Origin: Emmonsiellopsis sp. PD_33
Taxonomy: Eukaryota; Ascomycota; Eurotiomycetes; Onygenales; Ajellomycetaceae
Assembly: GCA_032988165.1 (NCBI GenBank)
Contig: JANTQF010000168.1
Coordinates: 1-64,000, forward strand
Direction of reading: 5' to 3'
DNA: 64,000 bases
Shown here: positions 11,826-25,134 of the stretch, one piece after another
Layout of the letters: each line of letters begins with the position of its first letter
How positions within the stretch are numbered: the first letter of the stretch is position 1
Program-made: the position numbers and the translations under genes
Notes under the pieces: model-generated
The model's database searches: none
Seen by the model: only the letters and a program-made list of their open reading frames with translations
Told to the model about the DNA's origin: nothing

Positions 11826-13231
11826 ATGGGGAGGGAGCAAGAAGGCAGGGGGGGCGGGGGGACGCGGAAGAATAGGAGAAGGACGAGCTGACCTGATTGA
11901 CTTCATGAATCCACGAATTTCATTTCTGTTTTTTTTTCCCCTCTCTTCTCGATATCGTTTATACTTACCAACTAATCATCGCCGTCATCATATTTTTGTC
12001 TGTTTTTTAATTGATCGATTGAGCATATCATCATGTCTTCTTCAACTCCTGTTCCCCCCCCTTTTTTTTTCCTTTTCCAATATATCCCCCCTCTCCTCCC
12101 GTTTTTGTCATCGATGCTTCAATGAACTATGTAACTGACCAAGTACCTACCTACCTACCCCCTTTAGTTAAATTTACTAGTTACTTTTCCTTTTCCTCTC
12201 CATTAACCCCTTCTCCCCCCCCCGCCCTGGTCCCCTCTGATTCCCCTACCCTCCCTTCCATCCACCTATTTCCTGTTATTTTAAGCAGCCCCCATAATGA
12301 AACTAAATGTATGTATATGATATAATATATATATCCTTCCCATCTTAAGTTCATGTAGTTTGTGAACCTGGCACTAAAACCATGCTTGAAAAACGTATTA
12401 TTTTATCCCCTATAACTACTCAACCTACTAAAACCGGTTTATTATTACCTCATTCTATCCCTACTAACACCTCTCACTCAGTCAACCTATCCTCTGAAAC
12501 TGTAAAAGTCTTCTGCTATTATCCCCCCCTCTATCCGTCCTTCTTCCTAGCCAGCAGCCGGCCAGCCAGCCAGCAAGCAAGCAACCACATATTCCCACTC
12601 CATTTCTTTTATTTTAGTCTCTTAACTTTTACATTCATTCCCCCCCTATTTAACGTAGAAGATGTAGAAATACGATATAAAGAGTGGTTAAGTTGGTTAG
12701 TAGGTATGTATGTTCATTGGGTTAGATATGTTAAAGCGGTTATTACAGTAGTTAGGAGTAGGCCTAGTTATCAGAGCTTGGTATGATATGGTATGTGAAT
12801 GTGCTGGGTTTTTGATTTCAATGAATAATGCAAGGGGGGAGTTTATGGCTTTTTTGTTGAACGGCATAGATGGAATGGTTGCTCATTGTATTTATCTATT
12901 GATGTGTTGATATCAGCGTAGCTGTAGATTTTAAAGTGACATGCCTCCACATTCATTTGCAACCTGCACCGGGACAGCCATTGTGAGATAAACAAAAAAA
13001 AAACTGATGATCATTCTGCTGCAAACCTCAGCTAAAGTACACATATAGAGAAGCATTAAGATATAAAAAAACACAAAAAAACACAGGAAGAGACAAAAAT
13101 GAATGATATAACAAAGATGTCCAAATGGGCTTGCTCGCATAATAACCCCGCCCCCCACCAACTAGCGTATGATAATTTCTAAAAAACAAGGAGGGAAAAG
13201 GAAAAAGGGTGTTAAAAAGTGGTCTTTAGGT
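11826..13231. other. Convergent intergenic region, T/C-rich
   Basis: 1.4 kb between the 3' ends of the plus-strand Gln/His-rich gene and the minus-strand pda1. T-runs and C-runs are prominent (about 11928-12240), with a GCCAGCCAGCC...AAGCAAGCAA low-complexity patch near 12555-12585. Open frames here are compositional. No gene seen; probably 3' untranslated sequence of both neighbours. Confidence 0.55.
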
Positions 13232-14659
13232 TTAATAGTAGAACGTCTCATCAACAGTCCGTCCACGAGTCCACACCGGCTCGCTGCCGCGCACGTACGT
13301 ATCCTCGAACAAAATACGCGGTGTGGCCTCGGGGGGAGCCATGGCCTCGGCCTCAGCAACCTCAGCATCAACGTAGGCTCTGGCATCCTTGTCAATGGCC
13401 TTGAGTTCCTCCTCGCTGGTGACGCCCCAGTCGAGCAGTTTCTGCTTGAGACCGGCAATGGGGTCGTTGGTGCTGCGCATCCGTTGGATCTCCTCACGGG
13501 TGCGGTATGTGGTTCCGGGGTCGGACATGGAGTGGCCGCCGTAGCGGTATGTGACGTATTCGAAGACGAGGGGTCCTTTGCCGGAGACTGTGTATTCGCG
13601 ACCGTATTGGACGGCGGCCTTGATGGCGAGAACGTCCATTCCGTTCACCTTGAGACCGGGGATGTATTGGCCGCGCTTGTAGTAGTCGGTAAGCGCAGAG
13701 GCGCGGTTGGCGGAGGTACCCATTCCGTATTTGTTGTCTAGGGTGGGCAGTTAGCATTTGCTGCCATCCAGAAGAATTGAGATTATAAGACGCATATACT
13801 CACTTTCGCAGCCAAAGATGACAGGAAGGTTCCACAGCTTGGCCATGTTGAAGGCCTCGAAAACCTGGCCTTGGTTGGACGCGCCGTCTCCGTAAAGAGC
13901 GATAGTTGTGTTTGGCTCGCCATTGTACTGCTGGGCGAAAGCGAGACCGGCACCGACAGGAACCTGGGCACCAACGATGCCGTTGCCTCCGTAGAAGCCC
14001 TTGGTGAACATGTGCATGGATCCACCCTTTCCGTATGCAATGCCTTCACGGCGGCCGAGAAGTTCTCCGACAATCGATTTGACCGTTCCACCGCGCATCA
14101 GAGCAAAACCGTGGCAGCGATAGGCAGTGATAAGTTTATCCTCTTTGGTGAGGGCATGCTCGATACCAGTGGCAACAGCTTCCTGTCCGGTCGACAAGTG
14201 GCAGAACCCCCGGATCTTCTTTTCCTTGTAGAGGCGATCCGAAGCCATCTCCATTCGTCTGCACCATATCAGAACGGGCCCAAAAGGTCACAAGACAGCT
14301 CCAAATGCTGCTCACCTTATCGATACCATATCATAGTACATCTGTTTCAGCTCCTTCTTGGTGGTCTGGAGGGTGTACGGAGGGGGGTCGAGCTCATAGG
14401 TCTCGAAACTCTCATCGGAGAGCTTGACACTGAAGGGTCTATCCTCCTCCTAACGTGATAAAAACTAGCATTAGCCATCTATCCGATCACGAAGAGATAG
14501 AAGGGATAGCGGAATCGCAATGGCAGGAGGACTCACAGTCGGGATGTCTTCAGCGTGGGCGGAAGCGGCATCGGTGGTGACAGTGCGGCGAACCGCAGGA
14601 ACAAAGACCTTGCGGCCCAGAGGGGCGGCCTGGCGAGCCCGGATCGCTCTAGAAAACAT
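13232..14659 (-). CDS. pda1: Pyruvate dehydrogenase E1 component, alpha subunit
   Basis: Thiamine-diphosphate-dependent decarboxylation of pyruvate in the mitochondrial pyruvate dehydrogenase complex. Exons (minus) are 14659-14537, 14449-14316, 14258-13804 and 13737-13232, giving 405 residues. An Arg/Ala-rich presequence ([17 protein letters not shown]) precedes the mature protein. The TPP/Mg motif starts at [15 protein letters not shown] and ends at the Asn-Asn that is rebuilt exactly across intron 3 (GCE/NNKYGMG). The regulatory phosphorylation loop [16 protein letters not shown] is intact. Length and all core motifs match functional E1 alpha, so the gene looks active. Introns are 87, 57 and 66 nt with normal GTGAG donors. 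Confidence 0.97.
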
Positions 14660-16601
14660 TATGAAGCACGACGGAGCTCAATGGCGAGGGGGTATAGGGG
14701 GGGATATGGGAGGATGTTGATATTTTTTCCGGTCTGCGACGTCGTGCTTTGCTAAGCTGACAGAACGTTGGGATCCAACAAGGGGCGCTAGGCTGCTTCG
14801 GGGCTAGCGGCCCTGGCTCCGGTCTGGACTGATTGGGAATAGGTCTTGGCATGAACTTCAACTTCAACCTCAACTTCAACTTCGATCTCTCCATCTTCAC
14901 CTCTTCGCTACTTGTTCTGTGGTTGCTTACCATGGCCTCAGGGGATGGTCTTCATTACTGCGATTATCTACTCAACAATGGACATGGAGTGTAATTAATC
15001 TCCCTATCTCCAATACCCTTCCGCCGAACCCTGCTTATTTTCTATGGGGGAGCACCTTTATATACGACTGCAATTGTTCTTTCATCGTCAAGAGCCCCTG
15101 GCTTGTATTCTATGGCTATCAAAGCATTGGACAACTCTGACTGTTCTTTGGACGCCTGCAAATGTCCCATCAAGGGTGGCCTGCTGTTGTCCGAAACCCT
15201 TGTCTTGGCACAAGTTTAACTCGATTTCGGCTTCGGTGTACCGATAAGGATCGAACGACACAAGGGCCAGGTTTGCCCCATTTATCGCCCCACAGCGAAT
15301 CCACCGGACCGTCCAACCGACAGGAAAGCTGATTGTTGCCATCTACAGACAACAGAAAAACGACATACCCGCACAGGTGTATATTCAACTTTTACTGACG
15401 ATATAGAAATTTCCGATTAGAACGTTGATTGCCGGACAAGTTTGGCTATTACATGCCAGGCACTCAAGATCAACGTCCCAGTCCGAGATAATTAGGCGGA
15501 TTTCGATCTCCTCCATCAACCCCCTTTGCCCCTTGGGAAGTGGTCCACGGAGAGACCGGAGCGAAAAAGAAACGCGCCCCTGAAGCCTTTGGTATTGGCG
15601 TCAATAGGTCACCCCCGGGTACTATAGGGTGAAATTCTTTTGCTATATACTTCGTCCGTTATTCCGCATGGAGAGGGAGCTCTCTACCTACCGTTGGCAA
15701 TGTGGCCTTTTGCATGAAAGGGTGTTTATGAATTCACCACTTATGCGCCAGTCCCGTACCCCATGGAAAAATTTCCTTCCCTTTCCATTTCGATAATAAT
15801 GCCGACGGCCTCTGGTTGACTGGAAGGACTTTCCGTCTAAATAAATGCCTTCTTATTCTCGCCCTTGAAGGAGTGGCTAGCTAGGTCAGGATGGCCAACC
15901 TAACAGCCTCAACAGACCCTTGGCTGCTGGGTTCTCGCGAAGAAGTGAAGGGGAATGAACCTTTCTCCCCCAAACAACAATCAACCAAACCGAGGACCTG
16001 AACATGGCCCGAAATATGGGAGTACTGGAACACCATAAACTCCAGCACAAACTCCAATAGGTGCCTTAAGACCCCTTTGCGGGCAGCACCTAGAACTGGA
16101 TATTGCTAAGCCATTATCATTGCGGCTCTACTAAAATTCTCTGTGCATATAGACATATGCATGCAGAAAAGAATGCCCTAAAAATCATGCCCATACTACG
16201 GCCCACAGAAGGACTGGAAGAATAAGAGATAACGTGTTGAATTGCAGAGAGGCATAGCCACACTAGAGAGAAAAATGTCATCTCTGCTAGAGAATGATTG
16301 AGGCTTAGCCGTATGGTTCCCAAGCAAAATAAAAACTAACTAATATCCATCCAGCATTACTCTAACGCCTCCAAAACAATGTCCCCGAACCATCCAAATA
16401 AAGCAATAACAAGATATAGACACAAAACAAGAACACAGCACCATGGGGGCATACACAACCAGAGTATGCCAGTTTCGACAGCATCTTATTTGCCTCTTCC
16501 TATATTCCATATCACGTAACCACATCGGATACGGCGCGGTTACATAAAGGGCGGTTGGGAAGCCTCATGGGCAAGTTTGACTGATTGGGATGATCCAGCA
16601 A
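14660..16601. other. pda1 upstream region and spacer
   Basis: No gene recognised. The first 300 bp should contain the pda1 promoter. A 30-bp stretch at 14854-14883 repeats AACTTC five times with one substitution. The remainder has short frames in all phases and no conserved-looking protein. Confidence 0.5.
14854..14883 (+). repeat. Hexanucleotide tandem repeat (AACTTC)5
   Basis: Five copies of AACTTC, the third being AACCTC, about 195-225 bp upstream of the pda1 ATG. Simple-sequence repeat; no function is implied by the sequence alone. Confidence 0.75.
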
Positions 16602-16832
16602 TCACAATATAACACAACAAGTCCCCTCATCATACCGGCTCCTCCTCCTAGCCGGCGCTGACCGCCTGCTCACATACATACTATCCCTCCTCTGGGACAC
16701 GCGGTAGCCACGGTCCCCAGAATCTGCATGGGTCGCATGGGTCGCATGGGTCGTATGGCCTCCGTACTCATGGTACGCCGGGGGTGGGGTCGGCGCCGGG
16801 GGTGGGACGTTTGGATAGCGTCGACGGGGCAT
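16602..16832 (-). CDS. Candidate small proline/arginine-rich CaaX protein (76 aa)
   Basis: An ATG-initiated single-exon frame in an otherwise gene-poor region. It begins MPRRRYPNVPPPAPTPPPAY, has a His/Thr repeat (THATHATHA), then a basic Arg/Ser segment (RRSAPARRRSRYDEG), and ends CCVIL. CVIL is a good CaaX box; the terminal Leu favours geranylgeranylation, the adjacent Cys could be palmitoylated, and the preceding basic patch would help membrane binding. Small fungal proteins with Pro/Tyr-rich heads and CaaX tails are known as hypothetical proteins. The role here is unknown, and a chance frame cannot be excluded. Confidence 0.45.
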   Translation of the reverse strand: MPRRRYPNVPPPAPTPPPAYHEYGGHTTHATHATHADSGDRGYRVSQRRDSMYVSRRSAPARRRSRYDEGTCCVIL

Positions 16833-17012
16833 GTCAGCGAGAGCGAGCGCTGAATGTTAATGTAGGCAGGGAAAGGGAAGCGGTCGAGACTGGACTTGTC
16901 CTATCTGGGTGAGGTTAACTGGCCCTCACTGCGGAGTCCTTCCTGATGGTTTACTTCCAGTGGGATGCGGGTTGGTAACAACTCTGTGGACCGGGGTGCA
17001 CAACCTTTTTCC

Positions 17013-17032
17013 GGGGGCGGGGGCGGGGGCGG
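17013..17032 (+). other. G-rich tract with quadruplex potential
   Basis: Three runs of five G and one of two G separated by single C residues. The first three runs plus the last GG can form a quadruplex. It lies about 180 bp upstream of the CaaX candidate (minus strand), so it would be in its promoter or leader. Confidence 0.6.
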
Positions 17033-20000
17033 TTGTTCCGGTAGAGGGTGGAGATCGGGATGTTGTTGCAGAGTGAGGCAAGGTAATGCCCTAGGTATTG
17101 TGCATGGTATCTATTGATATAGATGCTGCTGGTCGAACCGTGGGACGACGGATGGATGAGGTCTCAAAGGGAGGCATGAAATGAGCAACTCGAGGTCAAC
17201 TAGATTGGCGATATATATAGAGGTTACGGGGCGATCCGGTGGTGGGTTCTAAACTAAGTGAATGTTCCGCACATATATCTTCATAAGTATTCGACGGAGA
17301 TTGCCACGGAAAGAGGCGGAGGGAGAATCCCTTACTCCGGCTTTGTTCATAGTTGCTCAGGGGGGTTAGGTGATTCCCGGAATCATATGAAAACAAAACA
17401 CCCGGATGGAAAGAAATAAAGAAAGGAAACCAACAGGATTTAAAAAATATTCTGCCTTATCTTAATTAGTGGCAATAATAACAACATCATATATTTTCTT
17501 TTCTCTCTTCTATTTGGCAAATTTTGTTTGTTCAAACTCATTCAGCATTTTCCAATTCCCAAACACCCATAGAAACACACAAACATCCGAAACAAACTCA
17601 TAGATAAAGACCCAAAACAAGGAAGCAAAATATACAATATCTAGGTGCAAGACACCCCCCTCCCTCCCTTTTATCTAGCAGGGCCTTATTTGCCCGTACA
17701 TAATCCCAACCCCCCCCCCTTAAACATGAGTATTATTTGCTCGTAGAGTGACTAAAGGCCTGCCGAGATGAACTATATCAGTAAAAGGGATTAAATGTAA
17801 CTGGCTATATGTGATAAAATGACTTCATAGCTAGTAACTATTTACATCTTCAATCTTTAGAATATTTAGTAAAAGGAAAAGTCACCACTGGCCTTTATAT
17901 ATAATATATATACTGTCCATCATGGGATCTATCCAGTTTATACATACCCACAGGAAATTTTCTTAAGAGTCATATAAGCCCGCGTCTGTCCTGTTTGTTA
18001 CTGCTGCTCTATGTTTGCATGATGGGTAGCCGCAGGCCTGAACCCGCTATCTAGGAAATCTGCAAGAGCTATGTTGATATATGATCAGTACCAGTAAGCT
18101 ATGAATAATGTGGCGATGATTACATGTTAGCTAATTCCTTTTCTGCTAACTCGTGTATTGGCATTAATTTATCTGTTTGTTCTAATGTTAAATGTTAGTA
18201 GAGAAAAAGGCTGATACATAGGAAGGGTAGGGCAGGGGTAAACCGACTGGTCTTTATTTAGCACAAGTAAGTGCTAAATGTCCAGCAATGCATGAGGTTT
18301 ACATCTGTTCTTCAATTTGGGAAATATAATGATAGCAGGAGGAAGTAAAAGCAAAAAGAAACATTGCATCTGCATAGCCTCTCTTTCCCATCCATCTAGA
18401 TTCAAGCAACACCTCACACAAAACTGACGTCACAAATGCAGCAAGCCGGGGAAATCGAAAATCAAAAAAAAAAAACAAATCATCCTTGAATGTATGTAAA
18501 CTGATGTCAGACAAAACTTATCAAACAATAAAGCATGTACATACATACATGCAACATGCACATGCAGTTGGAAATCTTCAACACAGTTTTCCAGAACCCA
18601 CCCCCTCCCACCAACCGTGTAAAAGAAAACCATCCCTTTTCTTTATTCCAACCACGGTCTTGAAACGGGGTATGTTCTAGGCCCAACTGCGTCATGGTAG
18701 TCTATGAGCTTGCATACATAACAAGAGATGCGAGGAGGGAGGGTAAAGAACAAAGCCCATTTTTTTCACTTTTCTTTATTCATTCTTTGTTTTTTGTTTC
18801 TATTTTGGGGGCACGGTGGGTTAGAAAAATATTGAATAAGCTTTTTGCTTATTGATTGCGCTGCGGTGTAATTGTTCTTGCATTCGACGTCACCCATACA
18901 TACGATAGTGGGGGGTAGGTGGGTGGCCGAATTTACGGAGTGTAGTATGTGCATGACGTTTCGGAGAATAGGATGGACGATCTGCATATCTCCATACGTA
19001 TAGCATAACCCTGGGGAGGCATATTAGATAGATAGATGTACGGTCTGCAGCTTGAAGATGGAAGCTCAGGTTCGGTGTAGTTATTTACATCGAGAACCAC
19101 TGTGAGCAGACAAGTGGCCATGGTATGCTTTTGGAAAGCAGGAATTATGCCAGGCGAATAGCTGGATAGCATACAGCGCATCCTCTCTTTGAGGTAGGTG
19201 GTTAATAGAGAAATAAGATATTAGTTGGCTTCGCCACAGGCGGGTTCTGGGCTCAATGGAGGGTGGCTTAATATTAAGTTCCGAGGGCTTCAATAAACCA
19301 ATTTGAAACCAATGTGTGTCGCAGATGTTGAGAGCGGTATAATAAATGTTTGGAATATTTAGCAAATTAATCCCAAGCTAGTTTCAGGGGCATATTTCAT
19401 AGAACGTAAAAGGAAAATTTAATTCGAGAATAAACGGCGCACCCCCAACTGCGCCGCACAGGGGGGTAAGCCTATATTCCTGCTTGCCCTTTCGTGTAAC
19501 AATGCGATCAAATTTAAGAAGGCAGTGTGGTTCCTGGCTGGAATCGTTCGCGGCTGGGACATCGCTCGGAGCCCACCGAGAAAAGTGCATGTCACTTAGT
19601 CAAAACAGAGGTAAACAGGGACAAGGTCAGCGGGACAAGTGCGTTTCTGCATGTAGCTAACTCGGTAGCTTGCTGCAGGAAAATATGTTAGTTTGCTGTT
19701 AAATCTGTGGTCTGGGCGTCGTCTTTATGAGCCAAATTTTTGAGGTTGGTAGAGGCTAAAGGAGAGCATGATGAGATATTTTTCCACGCCACAAGCCTTG
19801 GGCGAAGGAGGTGGATGAGCCATGTACTCCGTACATTGGCTCAAGCGCAATTCTTCTACTGGATTTTATTAGAGAATTCGTATGGCCGTTCTCGAAGATA
19901 GCGCAAAACCCTAGTTGATGCGAGGCGAAGACAAGCCGAACATGGATGGAACTGAGGTAACTAGGCTCAGCCCTTTGAAATTGGCGTTGCAACGTTGCGG

Positions 20001-23000
20001 GAAATTTTCTTTTTTGACTCGACCTAGGAGAGAAGGGAAAAGAAAAGAAAAAGAAACGCATCTTTCCAAAGCAGGGTTTGCCTTGCGACAAGTTGCGAGG
20101 AGTAGTTAAAAATCCTTCCCGATTTCAAAACGTTGTGACCAAAGCCACCATAGATAACTAGTCGTAGCGTCTTTCGGTAGTTGGTCAGAAAAATACCGGA
20201 ATGAGTGACTTGCAGCAGGCGATTCTATGTTTGAAGTTTAGCCACGACGTATCGTCATTTAGTACTAGAAAAAAGAACCTCCTTGCAGACCAGAGTTCGC
20301 CTGCGCCATTGCGCGCTGTTGTTTGTGGTTGGCGGTCCCCAAAATTGTTCTGGAACTTGAAAAGAGGGGCTTGCCAGTACGGGAATGAGGCAGAAAAAGA
20401 AAAGTAAATGAAAAAGAAACTAGCCGATGCGAGAAATAAAGAAAAGAAACAGAAAAGAGAGAAGAAAATGGAGATGCAACTGCGCCCTTTTTGCGATGGC
20501 GCGCCAGTTATTGTCGCAGAACAGGGTGTGAATTAAACTCTTTCTGGACCCCAATAGTGTTCTGGATGTATGCATGCATGCGGGGACTGCGGTATTTGGT
20601 TGCCAGTTGGATTCTGGAAACGTCGGGGGGGTTTTTTTGAAGTTTTTTTCTTTTTCTGTGGAATCGAGTCAAGGGATGGATGTTTTGTCGAGGTGTGGTC
20701 CGTGTGGACGGAAAGTTGGATAGAAAAGGTTTCTAGAAGCCATAGAAGCGAATTGGGGCGCTCCGCTTCTCATCCAATGATGGATGATTTTAGTCTTCGG
20801 TTGGTGGCGGAAGAAACTAAATATCGACGCAACTGGATGCTGATATTTAGATTGTGAAGAAGACAGCTGTGCAGATATTGTCGAGTCTGCGCGTTATGAG
20901 AAACAAGAGGCACATCTTCGAGATAGAGGCTGTTTCCGGCAATATTTCCGCTTCCTGCTAATTCGGGAGCAAGGCTAGGATGAACTCGCTTTTGGTGCTC
21001 TCTGCAGATCGTCTCCCGATCCTTTTCCATCCCAGATTCAAGATGGAGACTAAGTGAGTACCCCGTAGTCACCCGCAACAAGATCAATGATCGTCGCCTT
21101 GTAAAAACAACTGTTAACTTTTAGTTCTTATCTAGCCATACATGGCTGATCAACATCAGCTTTCATCGAGTTGCATGTGGCCAGCCCGGATACTCGAGAA
21201 TAGGCTGCACTGTAGACATCCATTTTGTGGTTCACCGGTTCTTAGTCCGGAGGCCCAAGAGTAAAATTTTAGGGCATCGGAAGCGAACACTTCAATAATT
21301 CATCCAGCAATGATGGTTCGAAGCGTGTGGATGGCTACCCGACCCCGGCATTTCCGAGGTTAGGATGGATTTCCGAGCCTGCCAATTGAAAAATGATAAT
21401 ACCCAGACGAAGATCATCCTCTCATGTAGCTGGTGTGGCATGGTGTATTATATCCTTCCGAGACCATCCAAACTCTTGAACTGGCATTGTGAAAGGGAGA
21501 GGATATTCCCCGCTCTGCCAATGATTTTCAGTAATAATGATGGCGTCGATTTGTGGTGTGTTGGGCGTGCTAATTCAATTATCCATCCGAGGCAAGACGT
21601 GCGTCCTCCTTTCCATAACAGGACATGCAGCATCCGTTAGTGAGGCCTGCAGCGGGTGGAGGTAAGTATGCTTGGGAATTTCTGGGATAGAGGTAAGGCC
21701 AAGAAAAAAGATGATATGCGGGGGCATCTCCGCGTCCAATAGCAACAACCTGACGCAAAAATGAAGGAGGGGAATTAAGGAAGAGCAAGAAATGGAGTTG
21801 CTTCATATGGACGAATCCGGACGTGATATCAAGGATACAATCTCCCCATCATGATGTAGGAAGGTGAAGGTCTGCAGATTTAAACCCAGGAATTTGATTC
21901 GATTGCTGGGAAATCTCAGACGGACGGAATGATGATGGCTCGGGCTTTTGAATTCTCCCATAAGAATTTGTCCTTTCTTTCCCCGCTCTTTGCTTCTGCT
22001 CTCTTGGGCAGAGTCTGGGGAATCCAGAATTCGGAACAATCGGTTACCTGCCAAACCTCATCAGGGAGTCAGGTTTGACTGGGATCTCCGCTTCATTTGT
22101 TTCCCAGGCTCCGGAAGGTTTAGTCTTCGTTTATTCCCGAAAGCAAAAAATAGAGTGGCCTCAATAACGGCGCAAAAAAGAGTAAAGTGGCATATGACGG
22201 TCCGGGGCAAATCTTTCCAGGGAGCCTAGGATAGGAGCTGTGAGTTCCAGTGCAAATAAATAGCGGCCGCAAAAGTATCACAAAAGCTCGGTGCAAAGCA
22301 CATATTGATAGCCCCCCTGGCTCGCCACATGCGCAGAGAGAAAAGCTGCTTCTGATATTTAACCAGTCCAATGATGGGCCCTAATTCTCCAGCTCGCCTG
22401 CATGCGGGCACAAAAGGACGTGCGTACATACCTTGCCGGGGCAGATAACTAGTACCTCGAGATGTATGTAGGTACCCTGGCATGGACATAGATTCCTGCA
22501 CCACCAGGCCATTCTCATCACCTTCGCGATTTGGGTGCTCTAGGCGGTCAAGCAGACGGCCAGACAGCTGCAATTCGGATGGATGAAGAAAGCAAATGCC
22601 GGCTAAATGATAGGCCATTAATCCACGCTGTTCTCGCGACTGTGCAGCACAATATCTCGACATCTTGGGTGAGAAAATATATGCCGACTGCATACTATGA
22701 CGCTATCAATCGTCGCGTCTTGGTTCTCCGCACCTCGCTTAGCGAGCACCCTCTCCCCGACATCCTCATTGGCCGGTCGACTCTTCACCAACTGGATCAG
22801 ATGGCGAGAAGCTGTATTTCTGCAGTTTGTATCAATGGGTTCGAACTCTTGGACTTGGTGGTGGTGGAGCCTGGCTGACGAACGCAGTTTGCCCGGGTCT
22901 TCATGGGGGTTATTATATAGCCCACTCGACTCGACTCTTCAAGCCAACCAAGCTGAACCAACCATGAGAAAAGAAACGACAAAATATTTAATTCCAGGCG

Positions 23001-25094
23001 TGGTTCCGCACGTGGCGCCATCCAGGTTTCAACCAGAGGCACACCCTGAACGTTAACTGGGATCGACGGGATTGAACCGTGGACTGTGCACGGCGGGATG
23101 GCGAATGATATTCGGCTGCTGCCAGCGAATTTTATAGTACAACTTGCCATACGGCCCATATTGACCCCGATGCTTGTCTGCATGTTGATGTCTGGCTGGC
23201 TGGGGGTCTTGGGCAAGTTGCTGAGCAGTCACATATTTCAGGGAGTTTTATCCCTGAAAATTTTGTGTCACTCGAGCTTGAAGTTTTGCCTCAAAACCAT
23301 GGCAATGTTTCAGGATATTCTCACACTTCTGATCTATCAAAATTTAAGCTTGGTTGGATTCTTCAGCCGTCCGGCCAGGTCTTGAACCAATCGAGCATGG
23401 AAGGGCCCTTGAGATGATTATGCAAGTTCCATCGGGGGCGATCTGTATTAACTATTTTGAGATGCATTAGACTTGACAGAATCAGTCAGATATTCTCAGA
23501 AGATGACAGCCTCCCGGCGTGGTAGAAAATAAGATATCTGCACAGCTATCCTGGCGAGGGCTTCTCCAGCCTGCCCCTTTCCAGATGGTATATCTACCCT
23601 CTCCTGGTTCCCTGATTGCCGCCATACCCATCACAAACCATCAGGTCCTGAAGCGAGTTTGCGCCTTTTTTTGAGAGGGTCTCCAGCCTATCAACCTGCT
23701 GCCATTTGGTAACCTGGTTTTGCCGGAGTCTTTTTGTAATAGGTCGAATTGCTACAGGTTCCATCACCCACAAGCCCGGGACCGCTATCATGACGTCTGG
23801 GCCTCTTTAAAAAGAAGAGTTACCTAGGACCAATGGGGAGTTGGGAGTAATCCTGCACTCGATACATACATACGGAGTCCATCGTTTGTGCTCCGGCCCG
23901 ATGGAGGACTGGGCCCTGAGTAGCGGGTTCCACTCCGTGAAAGATTCATAACTTGCTCCATCAGAAGTTTAAGTTAGAACAAACATCTATCACGGTGTCG
24001 CCTGCTCTTTTTTCAGAAGGTGGGGAGGGGGGGTTATTTCATTACTAGTATTTAAAGGTGTCCCCACAGTTATGAACTGCAACTACGTTGAAACATGTCC
24101 AGCTTTTGGGAACACTTTTGAAACAGCCGCATTGCATGGAGTTCAGGGGAGAGTTCTGTGTGGGCTGTATGTAAATAACTCACATATCCATACATTGTTA
24201 AGGGGTAAAAGTGTGGCTTCTGGGCGGGCTTGTAAGTTATGGTCCAGATAGATGGGGGCCATCAGAGTCACATAACTAAGCTATCTCCTTGAAATCCAGA
24301 GGAACTCATCGCCACCCAGTTCATATTATATCCAACTGTCTACCACCCAATGTAGTACTGTCGGAAGCCCACCCAGTCCCATTAACCATGATTTAAAACT
24401 CCTCTGAAATGTGATATGAACGGATCCGAAATTTAGAGTTGTGAAACATTAGCTGATGATCGCATCCCACTCCCCCTCCTTTCTGCTCCATAAAATATTC
24501 TTCAGCAACAGGTCTCTCTATTCTTTTCCTGACAGCTTCAAAGGCCAACATACAGACTGGGACCACGCCCCCATTGGCCCCATTGACCTCTGTTTCATAC
24601 GAAATATCCCCCAGCCACATACCGCCCTGAATGTGACATATGCATAGGTTATTCAACTCTCTTGAGCCGAAGCCTTTCAACAGACCAACCAAGCTTGCAA
24701 TACAGAAGAGAGTGACATGTATGTATGAAGACAGGCGGGTGAACAGACCACTAGGTTTCCCCGCCCACTTCCTTTCATCACCCCACTGCGCATGTGCGGC
24801 ATGGATGGACGCATGCAGCACGGGCTAGCCTTGTTGCTGTGTTTGAACTCGAACCAATTTCTAACCGAGAACCACCATACTACACGGCTTCCTGGTATTA
24901 TCACTCCAGCTGTGTGGACGGATAGTAGGATACAGATGTGATGCGATCATCCCACTCAGCGAATAACGGTGGCATGCTGCGCATAACTAGGTATGAAAAC
25001 CGAACCATCACCGGCTCTGCTCTGAGGAGCGGGATGAACAGATAGTTAGTTACCTATCTATCCAGCTACATATCCCCTCATAAAGCAACACCCA

Positions 25095-25134
25095 ATCAAC
25101 CCATCAACCCATCAACCCATCAACCCATCAACTC
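25095..25134 (+). repeat. Octamer tandem repeat (ATCAACCC)4-5
   Basis: Four exact copies of ATCAACCC and a fifth ending CTC, inside the gene-poor region. Minisatellite-like and possibly polymorphic. Confidence 0.85.

Noticed and set aside
20540..20857. 95-codon plus-strand frame with Cys/Trp/Phe-rich start (MHACGDCGIWL)
   Set aside because: Phe and Gly runs come from T and G homopolymers; no family resemblance or splice support.
22226..22693. 155-codon minus-strand frame in the gene desert
   Set aside because: No authentic start or splice context, and no recognisable motif; its length is within chance for balanced composition.
23040..23100. Minus-strand GGTTCAATCCC resembling a tRNA B box
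   Set aside because: The T-arm would have only four pairs, and there is no A box or seven-pair acceptor stem at the right distance.
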